Positions 51,816-59,596 of a DNA stretch of 64,000 bases are shown here, piece after piece. The stretch spans positions 542,982 through 606,981 of the forward strand of contig JAVBPY010000003.1 in NCBI GenBank assembly GCA_031549345.1, given 5' to 3'. The notes under the pieces were generated by a model. It had not been told where the DNA came from and did no database searches. It worked only from the letters and a program-made list of their open reading frames with translations. Source of the DNA: CASFRF01 sp031549345. GTDB taxonomy: Bacteria; Verrucomicrobiota; Lentisphaeria; Victivallales; Victivallaceae. The first letter of the stretch is position 1. Each line of letters starts with the position of its first letter. A program made the position numbers and the translations under genes.

Positions 51816-52732
51816 AAACGATTGCAGCGGTTGTTATGCTCCTCGCCGGCGTGTGTGGTGTTTTCGCGGAAGAAATGGCTCTGGTTGTTGTTCCGACAAC
51901 GGCGGTGCTGAGCTTTGAAGTCCGTGAGCCGAACGCGAAGAATCAGGAGATGGGAAAAATTGTGGCCGAGCTGTTGGCGGAGGAATTGGGCAAGGCCGAT
52001 ATCGATATGGTGGAGCGGGCGGAACTCGACAAAGCTCTTGCGGAATTGCATCTCTCCGCAATCGGTCTGGTGAATCCGGAATCGCAAAGCAAAATAGGCC
52101 GCCTGACCGGCGCGAAAATTTTGATCACCGGAGCCATATCCAAGATTGGAAATCGGAATTTGTTGCAGACGAAGATAATCGGGAGCGAAACGAGCCGAGT
52201 TTATGGCATGAGTGTTTCCGGCAGCCAGGACTTTACCGTTATGGTGCCGGAGTTGGCGAAAAAGATTATCGACCAGCTGCAAAAAAATGGATCGAAACTT
52301 TTGCCGGAAGAAAAAAATGGGGCTTCTGTCGCCACGGCTCTCGCAGGAGCAGTGAAGGGAAACGGGCGTAAAGTATACGTGAAAGTTTCCGAAGATATCA
52401 GTGTGTCGACGCCGGATCCCGCGGCCGAAACAGAGTTGAAAAAGCTGTTCCTTGCATTGGGCTTCAAGGTTGTAGAGTCCGAGTTGGATGCCGACTGCAT
52501 CGTATCCGGGGAAGGCGTTGCCACATCCGCCGGAAATTACCGGACATTCACCAGCGCATCCGCCAGGCTGGAGCTCAATGTCTTTCAACAGAAAAACAAG
52601 GAGAAAAGCCTTCTCGGCACCGGTGCCTGCAAAAATACAATTGCCGGACCGTCCTATGTGGTTGCCGCCAAAGACGCTCTGGCTCAATGCGCGCTGCAGC
52701 TTGCAGGAGAGTTGTTTCCCGTATTAAAGTGA
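51812..52732 (+). CDS. CsgG-family secreted protein (module gene 4)
   Basis: The 306-residue protein has a signal peptide (residues 1-19). Residues 28-165 form a CsgG-type domain with MVERAELDKALAELHLS, GLVNPESQSKIGRLTGAKI and LITGAISKIGNR, a pattern well known in CsgG/HfaB-like proteins. Residues 185-305 are a second domain (LGFKVVESELDADCIVSGEG, ASARLELNVF, AKDALAQCALQLAGELFP) like those following CsgG units in Verrucomicrobia and Planctomycetes. True curli CsgG is a lipoprotein pore; no lipobox is seen here. It overlaps gene 3 and ends before a shared hairpin. Confidence 0.72.
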   Translation: MKTIAAVVMLLAGVCGVFAEEMALVVVPTTAVLSFEVREPNAKNQEMGKIVAELLAEELGKADIDMVERAELDKALAELHLSAIGLVNPESQSKIGRLTGAKILITGAISKIGNRNLLQTKIIGSETSRVYGMSVSGSQDFTVMVPELAKKIIDQLQKNGSKLLPEEKNGASVATALAGAVKGNGRKVYVKVSEDISVSTPDPAAETELKKLFLALGFKVVESELDADCIVSGEGVATSAGNYRTFTSASARLELNVFQQKNKEKSLLGTGACKNTIAGPSYVVAAKDALAQCALQLAGELFPVLK

Positions 52733-52748
52733 TACGCTGTATGGAAAA

Positions 52749-52778
52749 GGGAGGAAACTTTTCCAAAAGTTTCCTCCC
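52749..52778. terminator. Hairpin between convergent genes
   Basis: 12-bp stem GGGAGGAAACTT / AAGTTTCCTCCC, loop TTCCAA. A T-run follows only on the minus strand, so it mainly terminates the ferredoxin oxidoreductase operon and may slow the plus-strand transcript. Confidence 0.65.
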
Positions 52779-52809
52779 TGTGAGGCGACGGTACTTTATC
52801 CGCGGCGCA

Positions 52810-54291
52810 TCAGGCATTAACCTGGTCGAGCATGGCGCGGCGGCCTTCGTAGAAGGCGTAGAGGTTGGTTTTGATGACTTCCGGCTTGTCGTTGAAGCAA
52901 TCGATGATGGCTTCTTCGATTACGCGGTTGAAGTCGAACTTATCTTCTCCTTCCAGGTACTTGTCCGAAAGGAGCACCGAAAGGGCGCCCAGGACCACTG
53001 CGTTTGCGCACTTCATCGTCCCGACTTTCTTGGCGATGTCCGACGCCGGAACCGCGCACACGACAATTCCCTCCGGCAGATTCTCCGGATGCATGGTCGA
53101 ACTGTCGTACAGGAGAACGCCGTTCGGTTTAAGGACCGGCAGGAAACGCTCCAGCGAAGGCTGGTTCATGGTAACAAGAAGGTTGCAGTCTTCGTCGATC
53201 AGGGGCGACCCGAGGGGCGAGCGGCTGATGATCACCGAGCAGTTTGCAAGGCCCCCGCGTTGTTCGGGGCCGTAGCTTGGCAGCCATGTTACATTGAAAT
53301 TGCGCAGCTTGCCCATGGTGGCGAGCATGACGCCGAGACTCAGAATTCCTTGCCCTCCGAAGCCCGCGATTTTAATTCGCCGTTCGTTGTCGAAAATCTT
53401 CGACGGGTTGCGGAAATCCTCGGCCACGCCGATGTTGAGTTTGCGCGGAAAAAGAATGTCTTTCACACGGTCCGGTGCGAAAATCGGCTTCGGCGGCCGT
53501 GCCGGCTCTGTTTCCGCCGCTTTATCGCGCAGGCAGCCAAGGGGGAAGTACGCGCTCATCTTCTCGTCGATGAATTTATTCATCTCCCGCGCGTCCATCT
53601 TCATGTTGATCGGACAGCCGGAGAGGACTTCCACCAGCGAAAATCCCTTGTGGTCTTTCAAGTTGCGGATTGCATTGCCAATGGCGCGCTTCGCCTGGAG
53701 GATGTTGCGCGTGGAGGAAAGGGCGACGCGTTCAATGTAAATCGGCGCGTCGAGCGCATTGACCATTTCGCAGACTTTGAGGGGGAACCCGTCGGTCTCC
53801 GTCTGCCGCCCGTAAGGCGACGTCATGGTCCGCTGCCCCGGAAGCGTGGTCGGCGCCATTTGTCCGCCCGTCATGCCGTAATTGGCGTTGTTGACGAAAA
53901 AAACGGTCAGCTTTTCTCCGCGGTTGGCCGCCTGGATGAATTCATTGAACCCGATGGCGCCGAGGTCGCCATCCCCCTGGTAGCTGATGACGGCGTGATC
54001 CGGGAGTGCGCGCGCCAGGCCGGTGCCGACCGCCGGAGCACGCCCGTGCGGAACGGAGATGCTGCCGCAGTTAAAGTAGTAATACGCGAATACCGCGCAG
54101 CCGACCGGTGCGATGAAAATGGTTTTCTCCTGAATGCCGTACTGATCGATGGCTTCCGCGATCAACTTGTGTAAAATTCCGTGTCCGCAGCCCGGACAAT
54201 AGTGCATGTTTCGCTTTACGGATCCGGGGCGGCGTTCGAACACATCGAAAAAAAGCGATGATTTACCGAATTTCAGGCGTTCTTCAGGCAT
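52810..54291 (-). CDS. 2-oxoacid:ferredoxin oxidoreductase, fused beta-gamma subunit
   Basis: The 493-residue protein joins a beta subunit and a gamma domain. The beta part has the thiamine-diphosphate region (CPGCGHGILHKLI; GDGDLGAIGFNEFIQA; VNNANYGMTGGQMAPTT). The C-terminal part (from about residue 295, IKIAGFGGQGILSLGVMLA) is a gamma subunit that is often a separate gene. With the alpha chain and ferredoxin it oxidises a branched-chain or 2-oxoglutarate-type keto acid to acyl-CoA with ferredoxin. The ATG at 54291 overlaps the alpha stop by 8 bp and has GGAGG. The substrate is not certain. Confidence 0.88.
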   Translation of the reverse strand: MPEERLKFGKSSLFFDVFERRPGSVKRNMHYCPGCGHGILHKLIAEAIDQYGIQEKTIFIAPVGCAVFAYYYFNCGSISVPHGRAPAVGTGLARALPDHAVISYQGDGDLGAIGFNEFIQAANRGEKLTVFFVNNANYGMTGGQMAPTTLPGQRTMTSPYGRQTETDGFPLKVCEMVNALDAPIYIERVALSSTRNILQAKRAIGNAIRNLKDHKGFSLVEVLSGCPINMKMDAREMNKFIDEKMSAYFPLGCLRDKAAETEPARPPKPIFAPDRVKDILFPRKLNIGVAEDFRNPSKIFDNERRIKIAGFGGQGILSLGVMLATMGKLRNFNVTWLPSYGPEQRGGLANCSVIISRSPLGSPLIDEDCNLLVTMNQPSLERFLPVLKPNGVLLYDSSTMHPENLPEGIVVCAVPASDIAKKVGTMKCANAVVLGALSVLLSDKYLEGEDKFDFNRVIEEAIIDCFNDKPEVIKTNLYAFYEGRRAMLDQVNA

Positions 54292-55354
54292 GGTTTCCTC
54301 CCCCGAGAATTTTACGGCAGGCTTGCGCAATTTGTTCCACGGTGGGGATATTCCCTCCCATGCGGTTGCAAAGATGCGTCGGGCGGCAACAGTCGATGGC
54401 GAGTCGGATGTCGTCGATCATCTGGCCCGCGCTCATTTCCACCGAAAGGAATGCTTTGGCGTGTGCTGTGGCGCGGCGGAGCGCATCGACCGGAAATGGA
54501 AAGACCATGCGCGGCCGGATCAGCCCGACCGGAAGGTTTTCCTTCCGTAATTTTGCCACCGCCGTGCGCGCCACGCGGGAAGAGATTCCGTAGGCGACGA
54601 TGACGAGTTCGGCATCCTCCACCTCGTATTCCTCCACGGACTGTTCGTTTTGCTGAATCAGCGCATGTTTCGCGGCAAGTTCCCGGCTCCGTTCCTCCAT
54701 ATCATTGTGCTCCAGCGAGATGGTGGAGAGGAAATTCGCTTCTCCGTTCGTTTTCTTTTCGATCGACCAGGAGGGATTGAATTGCTTTTCAACCGGTTCC
54801 GGGAGAGTCAAGCTCTCCATCATCTGGCCGATGACCCCGTCGGCCATGATGTACGCGGGGATGCGGTACTTTTCCGCCATCTCAAATGCGTCGCGCGCCA
54901 TGTCGCACATCTCCTGCACTGAGTTCGGGGTGAAGACCAGACAGCGATAATCGCCGTGTCCGCCCCCCTTGACCAGCTGAAAATAGTCCGACTGTTCCGG
55001 GCCGATGTTCCCCAGCCCCGGGCCTGCCCGCGTGATATCCACCACCAGCAAAGGAAGTTCGAAGGCGGCAAGATAGCTCATTGCCTCCTGCTTGAGGCTG
55101 ATGCCGAGTCCGCTGCTCGCGGTCATGGTGCGCTGTCCCGCGGCGGCGGCTCCCATGACCATGTTGATTGCGCCGATTTCCGACTCGGCCTGAAGAAAAG
55201 TCCGGTTGAGTTTGGGAAAAAGCGCCGCGGCGCTGTGTGCAATTTCACTTGCGGGTGTGATGGGATAACCGTAAAAGGAGTCGCAGCCGGCCAGAAGAGC
55301 ACCGTAGACGACCGCTTCGTTCCCTTTTAAAAGAAGACGATGATTGTATTCCAT
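54284..55354 (-). CDS. vorB: 2-oxoacid:ferredoxin oxidoreductase alpha subunit (VorB-like)
   Basis: The 356-residue alpha subunit shows GNEAVVYGALLAGCDSFYGYPITPASEI (in two parts), the ExEIGAINMVMGAAAAGQRTMTASSGLGISL region and a C-terminal transketolase-like domain (VGLIRPRMVFPFP). It resembles 3-methyl-2-oxobutanoate (ketoisovalerate) oxidoreductases; the 2-oxoglutarate type is an alternative. It starts 3 bp after the ferredoxin gene and is followed by the fused beta-gamma gene. Confidence 0.87.
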   Translation of the reverse strand: MEYNHRLLLKGNEAVVYGALLAGCDSFYGYPITPASEIAHSAAALFPKLNRTFLQAESEIGAINMVMGAAAAGQRTMTASSGLGISLKQEAMSYLAAFELPLLVVDITRAGPGLGNIGPEQSDYFQLVKGGGHGDYRCLVFTPNSVQEMCDMARDAFEMAEKYRIPAYIMADGVIGQMMESLTLPEPVEKQFNPSWSIEKKTNGEANFLSTISLEHNDMEERSRELAAKHALIQQNEQSVEEYEVEDAELVIVAYGISSRVARTAVAKLRKENLPVGLIRPRMVFPFPVDALRRATAHAKAFLSVEMSAGQMIDDIRLAIDCCRPTHLCNRMGGNIPTVEQIAQACRKILGGGNHA

Positions 55355-55357
55355 TTT

Positions 55358-55585
55358 TTATTCCTCATCCCGCTCGAACACCGTAACGGCTCCCGGTTCC
55401 GGACATTGGTAAAAACACGCGCCGCAGCCGATGCAGCCGAACGGGGATGCCGTGGCATAGGCATACCCCATGCTGTTCAGCGCGGAACCGATTTCGATGA
55501 TCCCTTTGGGGCAGGCGATGACGCAGCGTTCGCATCCCTTGCACTCCTCCGGACGGATTTCCACCCGAAAACTTTTCTTACTCAC
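55358..55585 (-). CDS. 2-oxoacid:ferredoxin oxidoreductase delta subunit (2x 4Fe-4S ferredoxin)
   Basis: The 75-residue protein has two cluster motifs, CKGCERCVIACP and CIGCGACFYQCP, and acts as the electron-carrying subunit. The GTG at 55585 was chosen because GAGG sits 6 bp upstream and the upstream frame lacks coding character. It is the first gene of the delta-alpha-beta/gamma operon. Confidence 0.85.
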   Translation of the reverse strand: MSKKSFRVEIRPEECKGCERCVIACPKGIIEIGSALNSMGYAYATASPFGCIGCGACFYQCPEPGAVTVFERDEE

Positions 55586-55616
55586 AGGAAACCTCGCTTC
55601 CTTCAAATTCTTTTTT

Positions 55617-55645
55617 AAGATACCGCCGGAGACCGCGAAAAGCAA
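55617..55645 (-). promoter_or_regulatory. Predicted promoter of the ferredoxin oxidoreductase operon
   Basis: TTGCTT (55640-55645), 17 bp, TATCTT (55617-55622). It lies between the cysteine desulfurase gene and the delta gene, so both shared and separate transcription are possible. Confidence 0.45.
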
Positions 55646-55652
55646 GTTTTTA

Positions 55653-56759
55653 TCAATATGTATTCAGCACATTGCGGAGCACATCGACAAAAAAAGGAAT
55701 TTCCCGGAGGTCGGGAGCGAAGCCGAAACTCATCCGAAGTCCCGCATACGCCGTTTCGCGCCGGAACCCAAGGGCGAGCAACGCCGGACTTGGTCCTTGC
55801 GACTCCGCCTGGCAGGCGCTCCCCGCGGCGACGGCGATATTCCGCTCGCCGAGCATCCGGCTCAGAATCGCCCCCTGGTAGCCGGGGAGCGTACAATGAA
55901 GGATGTAGGGGGACGATGCGGCGGCCTCCACGGAGAACCGGAGGGGAAATTCCGCCAGCGCGGTACGCAACGCCTGGTTGAAGTCCGTGGCCTGCTGCAA
56001 ATGGAGCTGCAGACGCTCCGTCCGCCGCCGGAATGTTTCGGCAAGGGCCAGGCACAGGGCCGGTTCCGGCCGCCCCAGACGGTAGTGCACGGAACGCATT
56101 TCATGCCAGAACGTGTCGAGCCGGAGCTCCGGCGCGTGGAGGAGGGCCGCCCCGCCGGGGGCCCCGAATTTGTGGCCGGAGAGGAGCAGGATGTCCGCCT
56201 TTTGGGGAAGCGGGAGCTTGCCCGCCCCCTGAATGGCGTCGCAGCAAAAAACGGCGCGCGGAGCTTGGCCGCGGACGCATTGAACCAATGCATCGATGTC
56301 CTGGACGACGCCAAGCTCGCTCTGCACAAAGTGGCAGAAGACGATCCGCGTTTGTTCATCCACCGTTGCATCCAGTGCTTCCGGCGCGATCCTGCCCGTG
56401 GAGTCCGGTACGAGGAGCCGGACTTCGCGTCCCATATTTTGCGCGGCGGCGGCAAGGGCGGGGTGTTCCAACGCGGAACACACCACGTTGCCGCCGGGAG
56501 CGAGGGGGAGCAACGCGAGCGCTTGTGCGAGCTCCGTCCCGGAGGCGCCGAAGATTGTATGGTAAGCGCCGAGGCCGGCGCATTCCGCGATGTTTTCCCC
56601 CGCTTGGTGCAACTCTTTGCGGAGGAGGAACGCGGCACGGTATCCCGCCTCCTGGTTGACGAAACAGCGCTCGAGGGTTTGCCGGTAAAAATCCAGTATC
56701 TCATTGTCGGGGGGCGCGGCGGCGGCCCAGTCAAAATAAATTTCTTGAACGTCCTGCAT
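55653..56759 (-). CDS. Cysteine desulfurase-like PLP enzyme (NifS family)
   Basis: The 368-residue protein has the PLP-binding lysine in LLLSGHKFGAPGG (Lys197) and the persulfide cysteine Cys316 in AAGSACQAES. The opening IYFDWAAAAPP matches the family YLDNAATTP region in degenerate form, which may mean a divergent member. It should take sulfur from cysteine for iron-sulfur clusters or tRNA thiolation. The ATG at 56759 follows AGGA; an upstream frame would add 39 unsupported residues. No iscU or sufE partner is nearby, but iron-sulfur enzymes follow directly. Confidence 0.83.
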   Translation of the reverse strand: MQDVQEIYFDWAAAAPPDNEILDFYRQTLERCFVNQEAGYRAAFLLRKELHQAGENIAECAGLGAYHTIFGASGTELAQALALLPLAPGGNVVCSALEHPALAAAAQNMGREVRLLVPDSTGRIAPEALDATVDEQTRIVFCHFVQSELGVVQDIDALVQCVRGQAPRAVFCCDAIQGAGKLPLPQKADILLLSGHKFGAPGGAALLHAPELRLDTFWHEMRSVHYRLGRPEPALCLALAETFRRRTERLQLHLQQATDFNQALRTALAEFPLRFSVEAAASSPYILHCTLPGYQGAILSRMLGERNIAVAAGSACQAESQGPSPALLALGFRRETAYAGLRMSFGFAPDLREIPFFVDVLRNVLNTY

Positions 56760-56786
56760 ACTTTTTCCTGGTGATGTGTTGGAGAA

Positions 56787-56815
56787 AATATAGACGGCAT
56801 CGGCCCTAAAATCAA
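56787..56815 (-). promoter_or_regulatory. Predicted promoter of the cysteine desulfurase gene
   Basis: TTGATT (56810-56815), 17 bp, TATATT (56787-56792). Confidence 0.6.
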
Positions 56816-56834
56816 ACAAAACTTGTATTTTGGT

Positions 56835-56862
56835 TTGCATTTTTGAAGAACTGTGATATATG
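56835..56862 (+). promoter_or_regulatory. Predicted promoter of rpsT
   Basis: TTGCAT (56835-56840), 16 bp, TATATG (56857-56862), about 60 bp before the start codon. Confidence 0.5.
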
Positions 56863-56922
56863 TATACATTCGTCAACTATTGATTTTAAGTACACAACCG
56901 TTAAGTGATAAGGAACACGAAG

Positions 56923-57189
56923 ATGGCACACACGAAATCGGCGATTAAGCGTCTGCGCACGAGTACCGAGGCGAACAAGCGCAACCGGGCGCGCAAGAGC
57001 GAACTGAAGACCTACGAACGCAAGTTCCAGGAAGCGATTGCTTCCGGCGACTCCGCGTCCGCGTTGGAATTGGTGAAAGTCTGTTCCAGCCGTTTGGACA
57101 AGGCGGTGAAGGCCGGCACGATCCATGCGAACAAGGCGGCGAATAAGAAGTCCCAGTTCGACAAGTTGGTGAACTCCCTGTCGAAGTAA
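56923..57189 (+). CDS. rpsT: 30S ribosomal protein S20
   Basis: The 88-residue basic, helical protein starts MAHTKSAIKRLRTSTEANKR, typical of S20. The C terminus HANKAANKKSQFDKLVNSL matches the conserved tail. The ATG at 56923 follows AAGGA. A GC-rich terminator lies 25 bp downstream, so the gene is single. Confidence 0.95.
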   Translation: MAHTKSAIKRLRTSTEANKRNRARKSELKTYERKFQEAIASGDSASALELVKVCSSRLDKAVKAGTIHANKAANKKSQFDKLVNSLSK

Positions 57190-57214
57190 TGCCGCGGGCG
57201 GCTTGCCGCCATGC

Positions 57215-57246
57215 AAAGCCCCGGCCTCCGGTCGGGGCTTTTTTCC
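57215..57246 (+). terminator. Terminator of rpsT
   Basis: Stem AAAGCCCCG / CGGGGCTTT (9 bp) with 9-nt loop and TTTTTT. Confidence 0.85.
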
Positions 57247-57265
57247 AGGACACAAAAAATAGAAT

Positions 57266-57342
<77 letters not shown>

Positions 57343-57354
57343 AAATTCCCCCTC

Positions 57355-57379
57355 AAGCTCCCCTCAAAGGGAGCTTTTT
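57355..57379 (+). terminator. Terminator after tRNA-Thr
   Basis: Stem AAGCTCCC / GGGAGCTT with a TTTTT tail. Confidence 0.75.
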
Positions 57380-57557
57380 GCTTTATACGGCTTCATAGTG
57401 CATAATAGGGGCTTCCCAAACAAAAATTACCGCAGCACATGAAGGATGGCACATTGAACCTACCTGACAAATAGTGCCTCAATCGTAAAGATGAAAACGC
57501 GCCCACAGTGCACAAAAAAGCCCTCGGAGCAGGCCGTAGGCGATAGGGAATTGGCGC
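57380..57557. other. Non-coding spacer without recognisable feature
   Basis: No ORF, tRNA or repeat is evident between the tRNA terminator and higA. Part of a likely integration scar. Confidence 0.5.
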
Positions 57558-57902
57558 TTAGAGCATCGCCGCGAAAGGCTTTATTTTATCCAGAAAGCCG
57601 GGCTTTTCGTGCACGGCATTCCAAAGGTCGTGGTTGCGTTGAAGGTTAAGCCACAAGTCCGGGCTCGTATTGAGGGCCTTGGAGATGCGGAGCGCCATTT
57701 CCGGCGTTATGCTTTTGCGCTTGTTTACGATCATCGAAACGGCCTTGCGCGACACGCCAATGCGTTCGGCAAAGTCGCTGATTGTAACATGCAGCGCGTC
57801 GAGATACAGCTCCTTCAGGACTTCGCCAGGGCGCGAAGGGCACACCGCACGCCCCAAGAGCGGGCATGCCGGATATACTGTTTTTCCGTCTTCGTCAAGC
57901 AT
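57558..57902 (-). CDS. higA: HigA-family antitoxin (orphan)
   Basis: The 114-residue protein has the HigA/VapI helix-turn-helix (about 25-95): RPGEVLKELYLDA, VTISDFAERIGVSRKAVS and MALRISKALNTSPDLWLN. It normally binds the HigB toxin and represses the operon. The ATG has GGGAG at 8 bp. The upstream higB is broken, so this antitoxin is likely an orphan still able to bind DNA. The N-terminal 25 residues include two cysteines and are unusual. Confidence 0.85.
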   Translation of the reverse strand: MLDEDGKTVYPACPLLGRAVCPSRPGEVLKELYLDALHVTISDFAERIGVSRKAVSMIVNKRKSITPEMALRISKALNTSPDLWLNLQRNHDLWNAVHEKPGFLDKIKPFAAML

Positions 57903-57914
57903 GCTTGCATCTCC

Positions 57915-58078
57915 CTAATGGTAGTCTAAGTCGTCCACAATTTCGACGCCACTTGCGGTTAATCGAAACGTAACGCGCCAGTTCCCGGAAACGCGAACAG
58001 CATACATATTGGCGCTTTTTGGCTCCAAAAGAGAAGCATTGCGCCGCGGTACATTTTCGCAAAAATTCCACCTTTTAC
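57915..58078 (-). pseudogene. higB: Remnant of higB toxin gene
   Basis: The minus-strand frame ending TAG at 57915 encodes NMYAVRVSGNWRVTFRL ... DDLDYH, the clear HigB C terminus. It is placed 12 bp before higA exactly as in higBA operons. Going upstream, the family pattern (WNFHPLKG before that part) survives only as RWNFCENV, and no start codon or N-terminal half is present. So the toxin is truncated and probably inactive. Confidence 0.72.
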
Positions 58079-58272
58079 GCCACGGCGAGTGTGATCGCGG
58101 CGAGGATGGCGGCGAGGAGGATCAGAAGGAAGACCACGCCGACGACCTTCACAAACTTGCTGGTCTTCGGCTTCGGCTTTTCGTCTTTGGTAACGATTTC
58201 CACACGTTGGTGAAACGTGCAAACCCCGTTCCGGTGTCTGGTTTCTTCTTTTATTTCTATTTTCATACCCAT
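58075..58272 (-). CDS. Small membrane protein, uncertain
   Basis: The 65-residue frame has a charged N-terminal half (KIEIKEETRHRNGV; VEIVTKDEKPKPKTSK) and one C-terminal membrane helix (about residues 43-65, VVGVVFLLILLAAILAAITL). Charge pattern and a TATACT-like box upstream support expression. The end abuts the broken higB. The exact start (58272 or 58266) is unclear. No family recognised. Confidence 0.45.
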   Translation of the reverse strand: MGMKIEIKEETRHRNGVCTFHQRVEIVTKDEKPKPKTSKFVKVVGVVFLLILLAAILAAITLAVA

Positions 58273-58413
58273 AGTATAGTGCAAAAACGCACATTGCAAG
58301 GGCTGATAGCATCGCCTTTTCGCCATGACAAAGGATCGTGAAGCCGTTCTTGATTATATTGTACGCTTTGCCTTTGCGAATTGCCGGAATGACTTCCGAA
58401 GCGATCCACCATA

Positions 58414-58650
58414 GAGCATTATTGGGGAGGTCTTGAGCGCTCTTGGAACGGATATTTACTTGACACCGTACAAGCCGTTATCAACAGAGCGGTAACTTTT
58501 GTTTGGCGGGATTTACAAACCGTCACAACCACTTTATTCGGCGATTATCCCAAAGGGAAGTCGCCTGAAAAATCGGAGAAGAAGAAAATTGAACGACGGT
58601 TATCTCGTTAAGAAACTTTGCCGTGGTGGGATGTCATCATTGGCGAATAA
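58414..58650 (+). pseudogene. C-terminal remnant of an ISAzo13-type transposase
   Basis: The plus-strand frame reads EHYWGGLERSWNGYLLDTVQ ... AVINRAVTFVW ... FGDYPKGKSPEKSEKKKIER, then an in-frame TAA at 58609-58611, then ETLPWWDVIIGE and a stop at 58648. This matches the C-terminal end of DDE transposases of the ISAzo13/Rhodopirellula type (IERxWxxLExxWNG...LPxWDVxI). The N-terminal 300 or more residues are absent and no inverted repeats are seen, so it is a decayed fragment. Confidence 0.65.
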
Positions 58651-58717
58651 ACGGTATTTTAGTATTTTCCAACTCCCTTAGTTCTTGGTTTTCCTTGTTC
58701 CGGAAGGAATCCATCCC

Positions 58718-59596
58718 CTATTTCCCGTTTTGGAGGCGCTTGAAGAAAGCGCGTTGCCCCTGGTCGATTCGATGGGTTATTTCCCCATTCTCATTAAAGC
58801 CAATGGTGTATCTCTGACGGAGAAAGCGTTTGTCATCCGAAGATCGCGGGAAGTAGGCTGTCTCTTCGTACAGTGAGCCGTCCGGACGGAAAAAATGCCC
58901 GACCCCCGCTCTGGGGACTTGTGAGGCCACGTAGAACAAAGAGGCGAAAAACAAGGGGCAAAAGCAAATGGGAAAAAGAATGCATTGCAGGAGTGTGATG
59001 GCCGAAGCTTTCCGGATGCGGTGATGAAGGAGATGGCAATATTCGGACTCCTCGTCGGCTGGAGCGATCACGGGGTCGCCGTCGGAAACCTCCGGCAGTT
59101 TAAGCTGCAGCCCGAATTGCCGGGCGATCTGCCGGGTTGCCTCGAACACCGCCCGACCGGCGCACGGCTTGAAAAATTGTACTCGGGTCGATTCCGCGTC
59201 GAGCCGGTAGAGGAGCCAGAAAAGGGCAATCAGTATTCCCGTAAACGGCCACAGCAAATTGAAATTGTAGGCCCACAGGGCGTTAAGCAGAACAACGGAA
59301 CACCAGGAGAGAAGAAGGAGCACCGCGGTAAACATTGGAATGCGAAAAAGAATCTGCCATTTCGTTTTCATCGGGCAAAATGTGGCGCGGAACGCCGGCA
59401 ACGACTCCGCGGTGATGAGCGGATAGCGCCGATCAAAGTCTCTGAGAACCCAATAATGCCAACTTTGAACACAGACAACATACAAGAGACCGGAGAAAAA
59501 AAGCACGACGTACCATTCCAGCGGCACATCCGGCCAGCCCGAATCCGGGGACCTGATTGCCGATCCGATGACAAGCGCAAGCAAAGAGAAGTTCAT
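58718..59596 (-). CDS. Hypothetical multipass membrane protein
   Basis: The 292-residue protein has about four membrane helices (near 29-46, 88-106, 112-131 and 200-225) and a soluble loop (132-195) plus a C-terminal tail. No catalytic motif or known family is visible. The tail has a glycine/aromatic pattern (FFRPDGSLYEETAYFPRSS). It is coupled by ATGA to the upstream membrane protein gene and is probably co-transcribed. The pair lies directly beside the transposase remnant and may be laterally acquired. Function unknown. Confidence 0.65.
   Translation of the reverse strand: MNFSLLALVIGSAIRSPDSGWPDVPLEWYVVLFFSGLLYVVCVQSWHYWVLRDFDRRYPLITAESLPAFRATFCPMKTKWQILFRIPMFTAVLLLLSWCSVVLLNALWAYNFNLLWPFTGILIALFWLLYRLDAESTRVQFFKPCAGRAVFEATRQIARQFGLQLKLPEVSDGDPVIAPADEESEYCHLLHHRIRKASAITLLQCILFPICFCPLFFASLFYVASQVPRAGVGHFFRPDGSLYEETAYFPRSSDDKRFLRQRYTIGFNENGEITHRIDQGQRAFFKRLQNGK

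Noticed and set aside
51812..52732. Curli secretion system
   Set aside because: The CsgG-type domain is present, but there is no lipobox and no CsgA, CsgB, CsgE or CsgF relative in the window.
57915..58312. Intact higB toxin
   Set aside because: Only the C-terminal part matches; the longer frame here is in a different phase and does not resemble HigB.
58499..58681. 60-codon plus-strand frame at the transposase remnant
   Set aside because: Overlaps the transposase-like frame in another phase, with no ribosome site or family resemblance.
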